DNA from: Candidatus Brocadiia bacterium
GTDB taxonomy: Bacteria; Planctomycetota; DG-23; SLPQ01
Reading direction: 5' to 3'
Length of the DNA stretch: 39,269 nt
Assembly (NCBI GenBank): GCA_007131925.1
Contig: SLPQ01000120.1
Coordinates: 1-39,269, forward strand
The position numbers and the translations under genes were made by a program. How positions within the stretch are numbered: the stretch's first letter is position 1; each line of letters begins with the position of its first letter. Below the pieces are notes generated by a model, which saw only the letters and a list, made by a program, of their open reading frames with translations, had not been told where the DNA came from and did not search any database. This document shows positions 22,811 through 31,375 of the stretch, one piece after another.

Positions 22811-24778
22811 CTACATGCCGGCATGAACCTCTTCGACCAGTCGGCATTTCGGTATCGACTCCAGAAACGCCCGGCCGTACCAGCGCGTAGCAATGCGCCG
22901 GTCGAGCACCACCACTATACCCGTGTCGGTCCTTGTACGTATGAGCCTTCCGAAGCCCTGCTTGAAACGCAGCACAGCCTCCGGCAGCGAGTATTCCATA
23001 AAGGGATCGCCCCCCTCGTCACGAATGCGCTCGAGGCGCGCGGCCACCAGCGGCCTGTCGGGCACGGGAAAAGGCAGCCGGGTAATGATGACATTTGAAA
23101 GCGCCTCTCCCGGCACATCCACTCCCTGCCAGAAGCTGTCGGTCCCGAAAATGCACGCCGCGGCGCCCCTTTTGAAGCGCGCAAGTATTGCCGAACGCGC
23201 AAGCTCGCCGCCCTGCCTGTAGCAGGCTATCCCTGCGGACGCCAGGTGCGGCGCAGCCAGTTTATATACGGCTGTGAGGGTTGCATAAGAGGTGAAAAGG
23301 ACAAATGCCCGCCCCTGAGTCGCCTTAACCGCCTTTTCAACCTCGCGGGCGATAGCTTCAACGTATCCATCCTCGGTCGGCGATGGTATGTGCCTGGGTA
23401 TCACCAGCTCCACCTGCCGGTAATAGTCGAAGGGGCTGCCGAGCTTGACTGCGCCCGCATCATCTATGCCGAGGCGTTTCTTGAGGTATTCAAAGCCCTC
23501 ATCAGCCCCCACCGCCAGAGTCGCCGACGTGAAAACGACCGCCTCGACATCGCTGTAGAGAAACTCCCTCATGTATTCGGCAACGCTTACCGGTGCTGCT
23601 TTCAGGCTGACGCGCCGACCGCTCCTGCCACCGCGCTCCACCCAGAATGCAAAATCCTCCCTCTGCCTGTGCAGAAACTCCTCCACCGCAAAGGCTATGT
23701 CAAGGCACTTGTCGGCATAGCCGGCAAGCTCGAGCTCGTCATCTTCTGTCTCGGCAAGCGCGCGTGCGGCCCGAAGCTCTTTCGCCAGCGATTTCAACGG
23801 CTCCGACAGGCTGTCCACTATCCCCATCGCCTGCTCGACGCGACCGTTGGAGGGGGCGCGCGTTTCGAGCCAGTCTGCCACTTCATCGAAGAAATCATCA
23901 GTATATCTATGCAGGCGCTCGACCTTCTTTCTCAGTTCGTTGCTTTCGAGCACGGTCAGAAAGCCCTTGCCGGCCTTGTGGTTGTAGAGGTTGTTGAGCA
24001 GGTATTGCATCGAGTAGTTTGAGACATCCAGACCGAAGTGCTCACTGGCGACAGTTTCGAGTGAATGCGCCTCATCAAATATCACCGCGTCATATTGCGG
24101 CAGGAAGCCGCCTCGCTTTGGATGCAGCACCAGGTCGGAAAAAAAGAGGCTGTGATTGGCCACTATGATGTCTGCATCGCGCAGGCGCCTCCTGGCACGC
24201 TGGAAAAAGCACTTGGCGTTGAACTTGCAGCGTGAGCCGCTGCAGACGCTCCTGTCGCAGGACACCTTCTCCCAGACGTCCGGGCGAGGCAGAGAATCCA
24301 TGTCGGAAAGGCTGCCGTCGGTGGTCTGGTAGGCCCAGTCTATTATGCGGTTGAGCTCTTTGGCGGCGCCGCTGTCCTCGAAAAGCGACGCCTCGTGCTG
24401 AGAGGCCTGGTACAGGCGGCGGATGCACAGATAGTTGCTGCGGCCCTTGGCCAGGACCGCCGTGAAGCCAATGCCAAGGTGCTCACTAAGAAAGGGAATG
24501 TCCTTTTCGACAAGCTGCTCCTGCAGGCTTATCGTGTGCGTGGACAAGATGACCCGGCTTTGCCTGGTACGCGCAGCGATAATGGCCGGCACAACGTATG
24601 CGAAGCTCTTGCCCACGCCCGTACCCGCCTCGACCACGAGCGCACCGCCTCCCATGAGCGAGCGCTCCACGGCCGCGGCCATCTCGAGCTGCTCGGTGCG
24701 CTCCTCATACCTTGAAAGCGCACCGGCCACAGGCCCCTGGGGACCGAGCAGTTTCACGGCTTTCGACTGTCTCTGCAT
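22811..24778 (-). CDS. dinG: DinG/XPD-family Fe-S helicase
   Basis: This 655-aa superfamily-2 5'-3' DNA helicase is implicated in DNA repair and removal of R-loops. Walker A VEAGTGVGKSFAY includes residues 52-58, with DEAH at 235-238 and helicase motifs VFTSATL and GTDSFWQGVDVPG in the second RecA domain. C118, C179, C184 and C190 match the spacing of the four [4Fe-4S] ligands in E. coli DinG (5 then 6 residues between the last three). The final QGFGRLIRTRTDTGIVVVLDRR is motif VI. GGAGG precedes the ATG by 7 nt, and a good promoter lies upstream. Whether it is damage-induced is not shown. Confidence 0.9.
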   Translation of the reverse strand: MQRQSKAVKLLGPQGPVAGALSRYEERTEQLEMAAAVERSLMGGGALVVEAGTGVGKSFAYVVPAIIAARTRQSRVILSTHTISLQEQLVEKDIPFLSEHLGIGFTAVLAKGRSNYLCIRRLYQASQHEASLFEDSGAAKELNRIIDWAYQTTDGSLSDMDSLPRPDVWEKVSCDRSVCSGSRCKFNAKCFFQRARRRLRDADIIVANHSLFFSDLVLHPKRGGFLPQYDAVIFDEAHSLETVASEHFGLDVSNYSMQYLLNNLYNHKAGKGFLTVLESNELRKKVERLHRYTDDFFDEVADWLETRAPSNGRVEQAMGIVDSLSEPLKSLAKELRAARALAETEDDELELAGYADKCLDIAFAVEEFLHRQREDFAFWVERGGRSGRRVSLKAAPVSVAEYMREFLYSDVEAVVFTSATLAVGADEGFEYLKKRLGIDDAGAVKLGSPFDYYRQVELVIPRHIPSPTEDGYVEAIAREVEKAVKATQGRAFVLFTSYATLTAVYKLAAPHLASAGIACYRQGGELARSAILARFKRGAAACIFGTDSFWQGVDVPGEALSNVIITRLPFPVPDRPLVAARLERIRDEGGDPFMEYSLPEAVLRFKQGFGRLIRTRTDTGIVVVLDRRIATRWYGRAFLESIPKCRLVEEVHAGM

Positions 24779-24804
24779 GACTTCGCCTCCGGCATAGAGC
24801 CTCT

Positions 24805-24832
24805 ATCATACCACTGAGCGGCGCGCTTTCAA
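24805..24832 (-). promoter_or_regulatory. Promoter of dinG
   Basis: On the minus strand TTGAAA (24827-24832), a 16-nt spacer and TATGAT (24805-24810) lie 27 nt before the dinG ATG. Both boxes are close to consensus. Confidence 0.65.
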
Positions 24833-25031
24833 CGAATGGAGTCGGCAGCGCGCCGGCCGGGCCCGACATCTTCGGGCTGCGTGCCCTTCCAGACACCCCC
24901 TTGATGTGCCGCAAGCAGGCCGCGCTTGCGAGTAGTGCAAGAGGAGCCGCGCGGCTGTGATGACTTTGCCAAGCATCCTCAAGATGTCCGCCCTCAGCGG
25001 CGCGTCGCAGGGGTGTGAAAATGTCTGCAGG

Positions 25032-25059
25032 TTGCCGCAGGTTGTGCCTTTACTATAAT
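25032..25059 (+). promoter_or_regulatory. Promoter of the Gfo/Idh/MocA oxidoreductase gene
   Basis: TTGCCG (25032-25037), a 16-nt spacer and a perfect TATAAT (25054-25059) lie about 55 nt before the ATG at 25114. Confidence 0.6.
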
Positions 25060-25113
25060 GGCCTGCGGGCATCAGGCGGCTTTTCTCTTTTCCTTTTCTC
25101 GAAGGGGCAGGCG

Positions 25114-26352
25114 ATGAAGCAGGTTACAGTGGCGATTGTGGGAGCTGGCGGCAGGGGCAGGGGTTATGCATCTTACGCAGAGGCCCACCCAGAAAAGGCA
25201 AGAGTCGTGGCCGTGGCCGATCCAAACAGTATCCGCAGGGAACGGGTTGCCGAGGCACACGATGTGCCGCCGGAAAATCGCTTCACCGACTGGCGCGAGC
25301 TCGCCGAAAGGCCGCAGATAGCCGACGCGGTCGCCATCTGCACACAGGATCGCATGCATACCGAGCCGACGATAGCCTTCGCCGCAAAGGGGTACCACAT
25401 CCTGCTGGAAAAACCGATGGCTCCCACCCTTGATGAGTGCCGGCAGATAGTCAAGGCCGTCAAGGATGCCGGTATCGTCTTTGCCGTCGGGCATGTCATG
25501 CGCTACAGCTCCTACTGGCGCATGGTGAAGGATGTCATCGACTCGGGCGCCATCGGCGAGATTGTGAACGTGCTGCATCTCGAGCCGGTCGGCTACTGGC
25601 ACCAGGCGCATTCATTTGTTCGCGGCCCCTGGCGAAACACCGAGGAGTCATCCTTCATGCTTCTTCAAAAGGCATGTCATGACCTCGACATAATGCAGTA
25701 CATAGTCGGCAAGCAATGCGTGGCGGTATCCTCCTTCGGATCGCTTAAGCACTTCAAGAGCAGCCAGAAGCCCCAGGGGGCCTCGGCACGCTGCACGAAC
25801 TGCTCTGTTGAAAAGCAGTGCCCCTACAGCGCCAGGAAGATCTACCTTACCGGCAAGACAGCGTGGCCGGTCAGCTCCCTTACAGACACCCTTACAAGCG
25901 AAAGCATCGCCGAGGCGGTCGAAAACGGCCCCTATGGGCGCTGCGTGTATGAATGCGACAACGACGTGGTGGATCACCAGGTGGTCAACCTTTTGTACGA
26001 GGACGACGTGACGGGGTCGTTTACGATGAGCGGCTTTACCCCCATGATACGCAGGCAGACCCGCGTGATGGGTACGCGCGGCGAGATAACCGGAAACCGC
26101 GATGCCTTCACTGTGTATGACTTTCTGACGGAAAAGACGAGTGAGTATGACTCGTCCGTGCAGAGCGCAGACGGCGGCCATGGAGGGGGTGACGCGGGTA
26201 TTATGAAGGACTTCGTGGAAGCGGTGGCCGCGGGTGACCCGTCAATGGTCTCGACCGGCCCGGACGAGTCGCTCGAAAGCCACGCCGTGGTCTTTGCGGC
26301 CGAGGCGGCACGCCTCAAGCGGACAGTTGAAGACATGGCGGATTACCGGTAG
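25114..26352 (+). CDS. Gfo/Idh/MocA-family NAD(P)-dependent oxidoreductase with Cys motif
   Basis: This 412-aa cytoplasmic dehydrogenase probably acts on a sugar, inositol or sugar acid. The Rossmann motif VAIVGAGGRGRGYASYA (residues 6-22) and the family signature LLEKPMAPTLDEC (EKP at 99-101) are clear. The C-terminal alpha/beta domain has the substrate-site QKACHDLDIMQYIVG. C227, C230 and C236 in the CTNC...CPYSARKIY segment form an insert also found in a subset of this family, possibly a zinc site. The start at 25114 has AAGGGG upstream and puts the Rossmann motif at the usual place. It is a single-gene unit with its own promoter. The substrate is unknown. Confidence 0.9.
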   Translation: MKQVTVAIVGAGGRGRGYASYAEAHPEKARVVAVADPNSIRRERVAEAHDVPPENRFTDWRELAERPQIADAVAICTQDRMHTEPTIAFAAKGYHILLEKPMAPTLDECRQIVKAVKDAGIVFAVGHVMRYSSYWRMVKDVIDSGAIGEIVNVLHLEPVGYWHQAHSFVRGPWRNTEESSFMLLQKACHDLDIMQYIVGKQCVAVSSFGSLKHFKSSQKPQGASARCTNCSVEKQCPYSARKIYLTGKTAWPVSSLTDTLTSESIAEAVENGPYGRCVYECDNDVVDHQVVNLLYEDDVTGSFTMSGFTPMIRRQTRVMGTRGEITGNRDAFTVYDFLTEKTSEYDSSVQSADGGHGGGDAGIMKDFVEAVAAGDPSMVSTGPDESLESHAVVFAAEAARLKRTVEDMADYR

Positions 26353-26663
26353 CGCCCGGCCCTTCGGCCTGCGGAATGCGCGTGGAGCACAGGCAGCCTC
26401 ACGCGCCATAACAGGGTGGCTGAAGAAGGGCGCGGGGGCATGTCCTTTACCGTATGCCTTTTCACCCTGATGTGAATATGCACGCTGCGGAGCCGGCTCT
26501 GCATGCCAGCGACATCTCCCTACGCGATAAGTACCTCCCCGTGACGGGCGAGAGCCCCCTGCTGCATGACCGAACGGCGGCACTTACTGCGACCTGCAGC
26601 CGTCAGATGCGCTAAGGCTGTTACAGTAGATACGCGGCAAGGGCTTCGCAGCACTGACGGGCT
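26353..26663. other. Convergent gap after the oxidoreductase and DUF4139 genes
   Basis: Two transcripts end here from opposite sides. A short GGCC-CTTC-GGCC hairpin follows the plus-strand stop. There is no T-rich terminator, promoter or credible small gene. Confidence 0.5.
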
Positions 26664-28088
26664 CTACCAGTCGTAGCGCACGGTAAAGACCATTACCGCT
26701 TGTGAGTCCGCCTCGGCCCTGATGGGAAACTCGACCGTTTGCGCATCGATTTGCTCATAGTCGTGGGAGGCGTCAATTATCGTCCAGTTCATCCAGCGAA
26801 AGAGCCGCTCCCGGCTGCGCACCGTGACCGGCTGGTCCTTGTGGTTTCGGATCTTGATCTCGAACGACTCCTCCATCCAGTTGGCTCCGGGGGCTCGTGT
26901 GAAGTCGGTGCGGATGCGCTCGGCTACGACGTCAAAGGCCTTGCCCATCGTCACCTCGACCAGCTCATCTTTCGGCGTATGGCTGATTGCATCCTCCCCT
27001 ACAAACTCCGAGTCGTCGCCATCCATCTTGAAGAGCCTGACGCGACCGGCCGGCAGCGGCACTCCCAGGTTTGAGGCCTGGTCATTTTCAAAGCGGATGA
27101 AAACATCCACTTCACCTGCATCGGCCCTGGGGAAGTCCCGCATGTCCGGCTCACGGCCGTGCAAGCGAAAGCCCCGCATGGGATGCTCGAATACGTATTT
27201 CTTCTCACAGGGCACTTCTCGTGCTCTCATTAGCTCTATCTGCTTTTTCTGCCTGTCTTTGATGGTGGTGCGGCGCGGGAGGGTGTAAAGATGATACTCG
27301 GCGAAGGGCTGATCCTCAAAGCCCGGCGGGGCAGCAGGCGCGGCCAGCATAGCGCGCTCGACGCGCGGCCGGGCCTCAGCGACACGGGAGACCTCGCCTG
27401 CGAGCAGCTTGAGTCGTGCCTCGGTGTAGGTCTTGCCGGTATTGTTGGTCACAGTAACCCACGAGGTCAGGTCGAGCATGGTCTCATCTTCGTTCAAGAG
27501 CGCGCTGTAGTCGGCCCGCCAGGAGCAGTCGGAGGCGCTGTATGCAAGCTCTATCTGCTGCGAGCCGCCGGTAGCAGAGGAGATGAGCCATGACAGAGTC
27601 GGCTTTGTGACAAGCTGGTCGACCGGCATGCTGCCCACTATGTCTCTTACGTTTCCAGGCCTTGCTATGATCCTGATCGCATCGCCGTCTTGCTGTGAAA
27701 CCACCAACTGCTGGGAGTCAAATGCAATCAGCACGCCGCGGTGAGTCGTGCCGTCCTCCGTTGTGATCTGTACATCGGTGCCGAGGTACTTCTCCAGGAG
27801 CCTGTCGGCGCTTACAAGGTCGTACTCGTACTGCTGCTCGAGGATGAAGGTGCCTTCGGGGTCGCTCAGCGATCGAAACCTCACCGTCGTCGGATCAATG
27901 GTGGCCGCTACATCCTCAAAGCGTATCTGGCCGGTTCCCTCAGGCAGGAGCATGCTGCGGACATCGCGCACTATGACATGCCCATCCATGTACACCGTCA
28001 GCGTAACTGCCTCGGCCTCGTCTGCCATAACCGGCGCAACCATGAGTATGACAAACACCGCACACAGCGTCACCTTTGCAGGGTTCAT
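26664..28088 (-). CDS. Secreted DUF4139-family protein
   Basis: This 474-aa exported protein has a signal peptide (residues 1-22, cleavage after VMA). The N-terminal half has a small beta-rich part (LGTDVQITTEDGTTHRGVLIAFDSQQLVVS). The DUF4139 region follows: LSWLISSATGGSQQIELAYSASDCSWRADYSA, then strands that continue to IRAEADSQAVMVFTVRYDW at the C-terminus. These are characteristic repeats of the family once named for mucoidy inhibition. The molecular function is undescribed. The start at 28088 is set by GGAGG 6 nt upstream and by the signal peptide. It lies 49 nt after the DUF523 gene and may share its transcript. Confidence 0.82.
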   Translation of the reverse strand: MNPAKVTLCAVFVILMVAPVMADEAEAVTLTVYMDGHVIVRDVRSMLLPEGTGQIRFEDVAATIDPTTVRFRSLSDPEGTFILEQQYEYDLVSADRLLEKYLGTDVQITTEDGTTHRGVLIAFDSQQLVVSQQDGDAIRIIARPGNVRDIVGSMPVDQLVTKPTLSWLISSATGGSQQIELAYSASDCSWRADYSALLNEDETMLDLTSWVTVTNNTGKTYTEARLKLLAGEVSRVAEARPRVERAMLAAPAAPPGFEDQPFAEYHLYTLPRRTTIKDRQKKQIELMRAREVPCEKKYVFEHPMRGFRLHGREPDMRDFPRADAGEVDVFIRFENDQASNLGVPLPAGRVRLFKMDGDDSEFVGEDAISHTPKDELVEVTMGKAFDVVAERIRTDFTRAPGANWMEESFEIKIRNHKDQPVTVRSRERLFRWMNWTIIDASHDYEQIDAQTVEFPIRAEADSQAVMVFTVRYDW

Positions 28089-28137
28089 TGCGTACCTCCA
28101 GTCTGCTGAGTCTCTAATCCTGCGGATATTATCTCTT

Positions 28138-28620
28138 TCAATCAATGACAAATATGTCCACGCCCAGTATCCGCAAAGCCGCCGCCGTCACTCCAGATCC
28201 GTCGGAGAGCTTTGAGTCGACGTATGTCTTCTTGACGCCGCATGAGGGGCTGTTTTCCTTCATGATGGCGAACTTCACTCCGAAGGGCTTCGCAAGGGAC
28301 AGTACCGCGCGCGCCCCCCGCAGGAAGTTTTCGGTGACGTCGCGGCCGCTCTCGTTTATCACCTTTGCGCCGGAGGAGAGCACGGCATCGCCGTCGCCGC
28401 CGACAAGGCTCGCCTTTACGCGCGGTGTGGGCAGGCCGCCGAGCTGCTCCGGGCATACCGGTATCAGCCGGGCGCTGGCGGCCATTGATATCAGCTCGGC
28501 CGAGGGTCGGGCATCTGCATTGTAGCGCGTCTTGAGCCCTGCAAGGCAGGCGCTTACGAATACGGGCGAGCCGCCGGCCCGTTCGATGAACTCTTCAAGC
28601 GTCTCTTCATAACGTGCCAT
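28138..28620 (-). CDS. DUF523-family protein
   Basis: This 160-aa protein has the conserved DUF523 motifs: FVSACLAGLKTRYNADA (C25), IPVCPEQLGGLPTPR and MKENSPSCGVKKTY. The three Cys-containing motifs suggest a metal or Fe-S site. The family is widespread and largely uncharacterised, and is sometimes fused to DUF1722 or linked to photolyase genes. GGAGG lies 7 nt before the ATG at 28620; an upstream start would run into the divergent promoter region. It is transcribed away from the DUF72 gene. Confidence 0.88.
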   Translation of the reverse strand: MARYEETLEEFIERAGGSPVFVSACLAGLKTRYNADARPSAELISMAASARLIPVCPEQLGGLPTPRVKASLVGGDGDAVLSSGAKVINESGRDVTENFLRGARAVLSLAKPFGVKFAIMKENSPSCGVKKTYVDSKLSDGSGVTAAALRILGVDIFVID

Positions 28621-28659
28621 TGCAGTGCCTCCAGCGCGCCGGGGAAAGTACCCGCCTGC

Positions 28660-28665
28660 ATTATA
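28660..28665 (-). promoter_or_regulatory. -10 element for the DUF523 gene
   Basis: TATAAT on the minus strand lies 39 nt before the DUF523 ATG. No good -35 is seen at 16-18 nt. Confidence 0.35.
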
Positions 28666-28723
28666 CTCTCTGTTTTGACAGCATGGGCGCAAAATTTGTC
28701 ACGGCAAACAGCCCTCAAAATCG

Positions 28724-28729
28724 TATAAT
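28724..28729 (+). promoter_or_regulatory. -10 element for the DUF72 gene
   Basis: TATAAT lies 40 nt before the ATG at 28770. The -35 is poor: a TTGTCA lies 22 nt upstream, too far for a standard spacer. A consensus TTGACA at 28675-28680 is not correctly spaced to either -10. Confidence 0.35.
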
Positions 28730-28769
28730 CGCCTCCCGGGACCGCAACGCCGCGTGGAAAGGACCCGAC

Positions 28770-29672
28770 ATGTCCGAAAGCCGGAAAACCCTGTTTGGCA
28801 CGGCAGGATGGTCCTATGAAGACTGGAAGGGGCACTTTTATCCCCAGCGGCCCGGCCGACTCGACATGCTGGCATTCGCCGCTGAGTACTTCGACGTAAT
28901 CGAGGTAAACTCCACCTTTTACCATCCTCCTTCACCCCGGACGACACGCTCGTGGGTGCGGCGAACCGCGCACCTCGAGGGCTTTGAGTTCACCGTCAAG
29001 CTGCACCAGCGCTTCACGCACCAGCGCGCCGAGCAGTGGAGCCCGGCCGAGGCGGATACCTTTCGCCGTGGCATAGGTCCGCTGGCCGACGCGGGCCGGC
29101 TCGGCGGGATACTTGTGCAGTTTCCATGGTCATTTAAGAACACTCAAGATAGCCGCAGGTGGCTCAGCCGGATCGTCGATGCCTTCACGGACTATTGTCT
29201 CTTTGTCGAGGTACGTCACGACTCATGGTCGCAGGAGTCTTTTTTCGAATGGCTCGACGAAAAACGTGTCGGTTTCGTGGACGTGGACCAGCCGCTCTTC
29301 TCCGGGTCGCTGCCTCCTGTCGAAAGGGTCACAGGAGGACGGGGCTATGTGCGACTTCACGGGCAGAATCGCGCAAACTGGTTTAAGGAAGACGCCGAGA
29401 CCTACCAGCGCTATGACTATCTCTACAGCGCCGATGAGCTTCAAGAATGGGTATTGAAGCTCAGAGAGATAGGACAGGCAGCAGAAAGAACGTATTGCAT
29501 AAACAACAACCATTACCGTGCCCAGGCGGCCGCAAACTCCCTCGAGCTCAAGAGTCTCTTTTGCGGCGACACCGTCGCGGTGCCCGGGCCTCTCTTGGCG
29601 AGTTATCCTCGCCTGCGGCAGATAGCGCGCCAGCAGGAAGATGAGAGCCAGGGACGGCTGCTGTCTCAGTAG
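28770..29672 (+). CDS. DUF72-family (YecE-like) protein
   Basis: This 300-aa TIM-barrel-like cytoplasmic protein opens with FGTAGWSYEDWKGHFYP (DUF72 signature). FDVIEVNSTFYHPPSPRTTRSW, FTVKLHQRFTH, GGILVQFPWSFK, FVEVRHDSW and GYVRLHGQN are all family blocks. Biochemical function is undescribed, although the fold and conserved Glu/His suggest a phosphodiesterase- or endonuclease-IV-like barrel. The start at 28770 is preferred because AAAGGA lies 6 nt upstream and the family begins there. Confidence 0.9.
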   Translation: MSESRKTLFGTAGWSYEDWKGHFYPQRPGRLDMLAFAAEYFDVIEVNSTFYHPPSPRTTRSWVRRTAHLEGFEFTVKLHQRFTHQRAEQWSPAEADTFRRGIGPLADAGRLGGILVQFPWSFKNTQDSRRWLSRIVDAFTDYCLFVEVRHDSWSQESFFEWLDEKRVGFVDVDQPLFSGSLPPVERVTGGRGYVRLHGQNRANWFKEDAETYQRYDYLYSADELQEWVLKLREIGQAAERTYCINNNHYRAQAAANSLELKSLFCGDTVAVPGPLLASYPRLRQIARQQEDESQGRLLSQ

Positions 29673-29681
29673 CGCCGGCGC

Positions 29682-30713
29682 TTACAGCTCTATCTGCACC
29701 TTGACGGATGTCTCGGAGCCCTCTGCGGCAAAGTCGAACGCGGCCACCGCGTCATCGAATGCGAACGTGTCTGTCACAACCGGCCATATATCCACCTGCC
29801 CGGAGGCGACCAGCTCAAGCGACCTTTCATAGACGTTTGCGTATCTGAAGACCGTCTCGATAGTCGGCTCCTTGGCCTGCATGGCGACCAGGTCGAAGCT
29901 GACGGGCTCGTTCGGCATCCCCACGAAGACCACCGTGCCGCCCGGCCGCAGGGGGCCAAAGGCCGCCTCGGCGGCCCTGGCGCTGCCGGAGGCCTCAAAG
30001 ACGATATCAGCGCCCCAGTCACCGGTCATATCCATCACGGCATGCGTAAGATCATCGGTGGACACATTAACAGGCGTTATCGCGCCGAGCGAGGCGGCCA
30101 GGTCCAGCTTTGCCTGAAGGATATCCGAGATGATCACCCTCGCGCAGCCGCCCGCAAGCGCCGCCAGCGCCGTCATGATGCCGATAGTGCCCGCGCCGGT
30201 GACGACAGCGATGTCGCCCGGCGTTATCCCGGCCCTTGCCGCTGCGTGCACGCCGACGGCCAGCGGCTCGATCAGCGCACCCTCGGCGAGAGTCATGTCT
30301 TCGGGGAGCCTGTAGGTGAGGTCAGCCGGATGCACCACCGTCTCACGCAGACAGCCATGCACCGGTGGGGTGGCCCAGAAGGTCACCGACTCGTCAAGGT
30401 TGTACCGGCCGATGCGCGCCGCACGGGACCGCCAGTCAGGGATGCCCGGCTCCATGCACACATTGTCGCCGACGGCGAGGTGCTCGACCTCGTCACCGAC
30501 CTCGAGGACGGTTCCAGCGCCCTCGTGGCCCAGCACGAGCGGCGCCTCTACGACAAACGGCCCGACGCGACCATCGGTGTAGTAGTGCAGATCACTGCCG
30601 CAGATGCCTACCGCCTTGACCGCTATACGGACGTCTCCGGGCGTTAGCGTCTCTTCGATATCAATGTCGCGAAGCCTCAAAACCCGCTGCCTCTCGAGCA
30701 CAAGTGCCTTCAC
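29682..30713 (-). CDS. Zinc-dependent medium-chain dehydrogenase, sorbitol/xylitol dehydrogenase-like
   Basis: This 343-aa enzyme probably oxidises a polyol to a ketose with NAD. The catalytic zinc site is present: C38 in [11 protein letters not shown]63-E64 in GHEGAGTV, and E149 in LIEPLAVG. The NAD motif GAGTIG is at 173-178. The structural-zinc cysteines of most family members are replaced (D93, S96, A99, D107), as in animal sorbitol dehydrogenases, and GRYNL followed by FWATPP resembles those enzymes. The start is GTG at 30713 with GGAGG 6 nt upstream. The upstream ATG of the open frame would overlap the neighbouring gene and lacks a ribosome site. Confidence 0.88.
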   Translation of the reverse strand: MKALVLERQRVLRLRDIDIEETLTPGDVRIAVKAVGICGSDLHYYTDGRVGPFVVEAPLVLGHEGAGTVLEVGDEVEHLAVGDNVCMEPGIPDWRSRAARIGRYNLDESVTFWATPPVHGCLRETVVHPADLTYRLPEDMTLAEGALIEPLAVGVHAAARAGITPGDIAVVTGAGTIGIMTALAALAGGCARVIISDILQAKLDLAASLGAITPVNVSTDDLTHAVMDMTGDWGADIVFEASGSARAAEAAFGPLRPGGTVVFVGMPNEPVSFDLVAMQAKEPTIETVFRYANVYERSLELVASGQVDIWPVVTDTFAFDDAVAAFDFAAEGSETSVKVQIEL

Positions 30714-30762
30714 AGCAAACCTCCATCCCCGTCGAAAGTCCAGGTACAGCCCGACTTCACGC

Positions 30763-31347
30763 TCACATCCGGCCGAAGGCGCGGGCAAGTCTTGACAGCT
30801 CACCATCAATGCCGGTTATGTACCACCTGTAGCGACGCCGCTCCATGCGAAATCTCACGTGCTGGCGCTCCATGCGGCTCTCCGGGGCATCAGGCGAGAG
30901 CTGGCCGACAAGCGCCTGCATGCCGAGAAAATCAAGAGGCATGACCGAGACGTTTACCGTCGCCTCGTCGCCGTCCAGGTCGCTTCCAAGCACCTCGAAC
31001 TCCTCAAAGCGCATCAGCATAAAGGCCGACGTGATGCCCCGTGCGGTCCGTTCATTTCTAAACAGATGGCCCCGGCTTACAAGGCCATACCTCTCGAAAA
31101 GGTCCTCCACCTCCTCTCGTGTCGTCTCTTCACCCTTCGCCTCCATTTCTTCAACCTCGCTGGCAAGCTCGTCGCGCTGCGACTCCTGCCAGATGGTCAT
31201 TGTCAGCCTCGACATGCCCGCCATGAAATCCTCAACAGCGCCTTCCGGCTCCCACTGACTGCTCTTCTCAGCCGAACGGCGCAAGTAGATATCCCTTCCA
31301 TAAAAGGCCACAACCAACACGGCAAAAAATATCGCGTACTTTTTCAT
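30763..31347 (-). CDS. Anchored protein of unknown function
   Basis: This 194-aa protein is not recognised. An N-terminal hydrophobic segment (about residues 4-17) after MKK looks like a signal anchor. The remainder is charged: an acidic helical stretch rich in Glu (about 60-85), then a mixed alpha/beta part ending in [19 protein letters not shown]. This resembles the final strands of NTF2-like or DUF4878-type domains, but only loosely. GGAGG lies 6 nt before the ATG. It sits between the sulfatase and the dehydrogenase on the same strand with short gaps, suggesting one transcript. Confidence 0.7.
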   Translation of the reverse strand: MKKYAIFFAVLVVAFYGRDIYLRRSAEKSSQWEPEGAVEDFMAGMSRLTMTIWQESQRDELASEVEEMEAKGEETTREEVEDLFERYGLVSRGHLFRNERTARGITSAFMLMRFEEFEVLGSDLDGDEATVNVSVMPLDFLGMQALVGQLSPDAPESRMERQHVRFRMERRRYRWYITGIDGELSRLARAFGRM

Positions 31348-31375
31348 GACGGTCCTCCATCCTCCCGTGGCCTCC

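Larger units (their letters stand above)
24779..25113. other. Divergent promoter region between dinG and the Gfo/Idh/MocA gene
   Basis: No gene is seen. It holds the dinG promoter (24805-24832, minus) and the oxidoreductase promoter (25032-25059, plus). The GC-rich middle, about 200 nt, shows no clear structure or operator. Confidence 0.6.
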
